The position numbers and the translations under genes were made by a program. A DNA stretch of 61,554 nt from Bacillota bacterium (GTDB taxonomy: Bacteria > Bacillota > Syntrophomonadia > Syntrophomonadales > Syntrophomonadaceae), in the NCBI GenBank assembly GCA_023395515.1, contig JAEWZB010000115.1, positions 1 to 61,554 on the forward strand. Direction: 5' to 3'. Below are positions 60,409 to 61,554 of this stretch, in pieces. Under the pieces are notes generated by a model. That model saw nothing but the letters and a program-made list of their open reading frames with translations, had not been told where the DNA came from and made no database searches. The stretch's first letter is position 1, and each line of letters begins with the position of its first letter.

Positions 60409-60555
60409 ATGGCAACTATGCTTGAAAAAGAACGTAAATATATTTTAGAAGATGCTTTAAAGGAAAGTGTAAAAGAAGTACATTCAATTCAATCAGGTAA
60501 ACTGCCCAAGAAATCTTGGAGAGAATTAAAAACTGAAATACAAAAGGACAAATAA
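60409..60555 (+). CDS. Small antitoxin-like protein
   Basis: 48 residues from ATG 60409 (GAGGTG six bases upstream; an earlier start at 60364 adds 15 residues). Helical, charged (EKERKYILEDALKES, WRELKTEIQKDK), without recognisable DNA-binding domain. Eleven bases before a RelE/ParE-like gene, so the likely antitoxin. Confidence 0.7.
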   Translation: MATMLEKERKYILEDALKESVKEVHSIQSGKLPKKSWRELKTEIQKDK

Positions 60556-60566
60556 GTATTCTGACT

Positions 60567-60917
60567 ATGAATAAATTTAATGTTATCATTACTCCGAGAT
60601 TTGAGAAGGATATAAAATATTTATCTAAAAAATTCAGGAAAATAGATGATGATGTAGATAATGTAATTCAGCAATTAGAAATAGGAACCTTATTAGGTGA
60701 AGTAGTTACCGGTCTAAATTTGCTTAGAGACAAAGTATATAAATGCAGAGTTCCTAATACTAGTGATAAAAGGGGTAAATCAGGCGGATTTAGATTAATA
60801 TATTATGTAGTTACTAATGACGACGAAATTTATCTGCTTACGATATATTCCAAGACGGAAATAGAGGACCTAGAAGCAGCTACTATTCGTAAATATATAG
60901 CGGATGCTTTTAAGTAA
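60567..60917 (+). CDS. RelE/ParE-superfamily toxin
   Basis: 116 residues with a RelE-like pattern: N-terminal VIITPRFEKDIKYLSKKF, central VYKCRVPNTSDKRGKSGGFRLIYYV and C-terminal YLLTIYSKTEIEDL. Similar genes are mRNA-cleaving or gyrase-poisoning toxins; activity unknown. Flanked by two alike terminators. Confidence 0.83.
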   Translation: MNKFNVIITPRFEKDIKYLSKKFRKIDDDVDNVIQQLEIGTLLGEVVTGLNLLRDKVYKCRVPNTSDKRGKSGGFRLIYYVVTNDDEIYLLTIYSKTEIEDLEAATIRKYIADAFK

Positions 60918-60972
60918 GCTGATTATCAATTAACTGAACAGTTATATTTCATAAGTAATAAATCTAACGTGT

Positions 60973-61009
60973 AAAGTACGGGTGTTTTTGAACTGCCCGT
61001 ACTTTTTTT
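60973..61009 (+). terminator. Terminator after toxin gene
   Basis: AAAGTACGGG and CCCGTACTTT around a 13-base loop, then T run. Its arms closely resemble the hairpin at 60188-60222 on the other side of the module. Confidence 0.87.
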
Positions 61010-61020
61010 ATAAAAAAGTT

Positions 61021-61079
61021 ATTGACATATGTCAATAATAAAGTATACTAAAAATTAGTAATGGGCATATGTCAATAAT
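61021..61079 (+). promoter_or_regulatory. Promoter with repeated CATATGTCAATAAT operator
   Basis: TTGACA (61022-61027), 16 bases, TATACT (61044-61049). The palindrome ATTGACATATGTCAAT (61021-61036) covers the -35, and its half GCATATGTCAATAAT repeats exactly 40 bases later (61066-61079, downstream of +1). Two phased sites imply a repressor acting with looped or side-by-side binding. Confidence 0.65.
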
Positions 61080-61096
61080 GAAAGGAGGTAGTTGAT

Positions 61097-61348
61097 ATGC
61101 CGGGAAGAAATGGTACAGGTCCTTTAGGGCAGGGAACAATGACAGGTAGAGGACTAGGTTTTTGCCGTAATGTAAATCAGGCTGATAATAGTCGGGGTTT
61201 AAGCGGTGGCAGAGGATTAGGTGCAGGCTCCAGAAGGAACAGAGGATTTTGCCGAGCAAATGCAGATAAAAAATCTCTCCTTACTGAGGAAAAGAAATTA
61301 TTGCAAGCCAGGTTGGAAAAGGTTAACCGACAATTAGAGAGTATTTAG
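61097..61348 (+). CDS. DUF5320 family protein
   Basis: 83 residues: Gly-rich N-terminal MPGRNGTGPLGQGTMTGRG, repeats with Arg/Gly/Cys (GFCRN, GAGSRRNRGFCRA) and a C-terminal coiled coil (EEKKLLQARLEKVNRQLES). Typical DUF5320, whose genes are found with DUF134 and NifX/Mrp-type iron-sulfur or Fe-Mo protein genes. AAAGGAGG precedes the ATG. Confidence 0.88.
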   Translation: MPGRNGTGPLGQGTMTGRGLGFCRNVNQADNSRGLSGGRGLGAGSRRNRGFCRANADKKSLLTEEKKLLQARLEKVNRQLESI

Positions 61349-61359
61349 AGTGTTTAACT

Positions 61360-61396
61360 AGATATCAGGGATTATTATCCTTGATATCTGCCCTTT
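61360..61396 (+). terminator. Hairpin between DUF5320 and DUF134 genes
   Basis: AGATATCA pairs with TGATATCT over a 14-base loop; followed by GCCCTTTTATT. Weak tail, perhaps attenuation. Confidence 0.55.
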
Positions 61397-61417
61397 TATT
61401 ATGGGAGGTGATAATTT

Positions 61418-61554
61418 ATGGCTAGGCCTAGGAAATGGAGAAAAGTATGCTGTATTCCTGAAAGCAATTTGTTTGGGCCGCTTGATGCGCTACTAATCGA
61501 AGATAATCTCATAATAATGACGGTAGAGGAATATGAAACTATCCGGCTCATAGA
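61418..61554 (+). CDS. DUF134 DNA-binding protein, truncated by window end
   Basis: First 45 residues: MARPRKWRKVCCIPE followed by FGPLD and MTVEEYETIRLI, the DUF134 start (sigma-4-like helix-turn-helix protein of about 100-130 residues). GGGAGGTG precedes the ATG. Gene order suggests it regulates or accompanies the following unseen NifX/Mrp-type genes; possibly binder of the palindrome upstream of the DUF5320 gene. Confidence 0.88.
   Translation, partial: MARPRKWRKVCCIPESNLFGPLDALLIEDNLIIMTVEEYETIRLI

Overview
The window reads as chromosome of an anaerobic, endospore-forming, low-GC Clostridia-type Firmicute. Evidence: the spoIIA operon (spoIIAA, spoIIAB, sigF), spoIIM, a spoVA operon and a Spo0E-like phosphatase; flavodiiron protein plus rubredoxin; BadF-type activase genes; an SLH-anchored surface protein; and a likely UGA-encoded selenoprotein. 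Together with a compact type IV pilus locus this resembles Syntrophomonadaceae/Peptococcaceae-like lineages, but the genus cannot be named from sequence alone. Most of the window is AT-rich; the left edge and roughly 38.6-47.4 kb look richer in GC.

Layout. 1-2.9 kb is accessory: tetR plus a truncated ABC exporter ATPase, an IS1182-like transposase remnant and an Rpn-family nuclease. 3-4.5 kb: a DUF421/DUF4363 membrane pair and a Spo0E-like phosphatase. 4.6-15 kb: a complete type IV pilus operon (pilB, pilT, pilC, pilin, pilD, two minor pilins, a PilX-like protein, pilM, pilN, pilO, second pilin). 15.1-15.5 kb, minus strand: a selenoprotein gene that ordinary gene callers would break at an in-frame UGA, with an operator-like palindrome inside its promoter. 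15.6-20.4 kb: a BMP-type nucleoside ABC transporter. 20.5-25.9 kb: tldD/pmbA, aroQ, an aminopeptidase P homologue, efp and a CD1247-type protein. 26-27 kb: a HEPN-MNT toxin-antitoxin pair. 27-28.6 kb: rubredoxin divergent from flavodiiron protein. 28.6-34.8 kb: yjbQ, spoIIM, a YqzK-like protein, xerD, deoB, pdp and an iron-dependent alcohol dehydrogenase. 35.4-38.5 kb: dacF, spoIIA operon (sigma-H-type promoter visible) and dodecin. 38.6-47.4 kb: a probable acquired block with an internally duplicated PAS-AraC regulator, a 1762-residue RCC1/SLH surface protein, a lipoprotein and a zinc-ribbon AIM24 protein. 47.6-54.6 kb: spoVAC-AD-AEb-AEa-AF running directly into three activase-related genes. 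54.7-58.4 kb, minus: a TPP-riboswitch-controlled ABC importer with a thiamine-binding protein and a methyltransferase. 58.5-58.7 kb: a foldback element. 58.8-61.5 kb: a TrpB2-like enzyme, a RelE/ParE-type toxin-antitoxin pair and the start of a DUF5320/DUF134 cluster behind a strong promoter with repeated palindromes.

Most notable: (1) the UGA-UGU selenoprotein and its CsoR/CstR-like promoter architecture; (2) the tandemly duplicated PAS-AraC regulator beside a mosaic surface protein, with nested inverted repeats between them; (3) the 210-bp foldback element with 17-bp perfect terminal inverted repeats; (4) BadF/DUF2229-type genes attached to the spoVA operon; (5) a hairpin between the Shine-Dalgarno and start codon of spoIIAB. 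No CRISPR array, tRNA or rRNA gene was seen.
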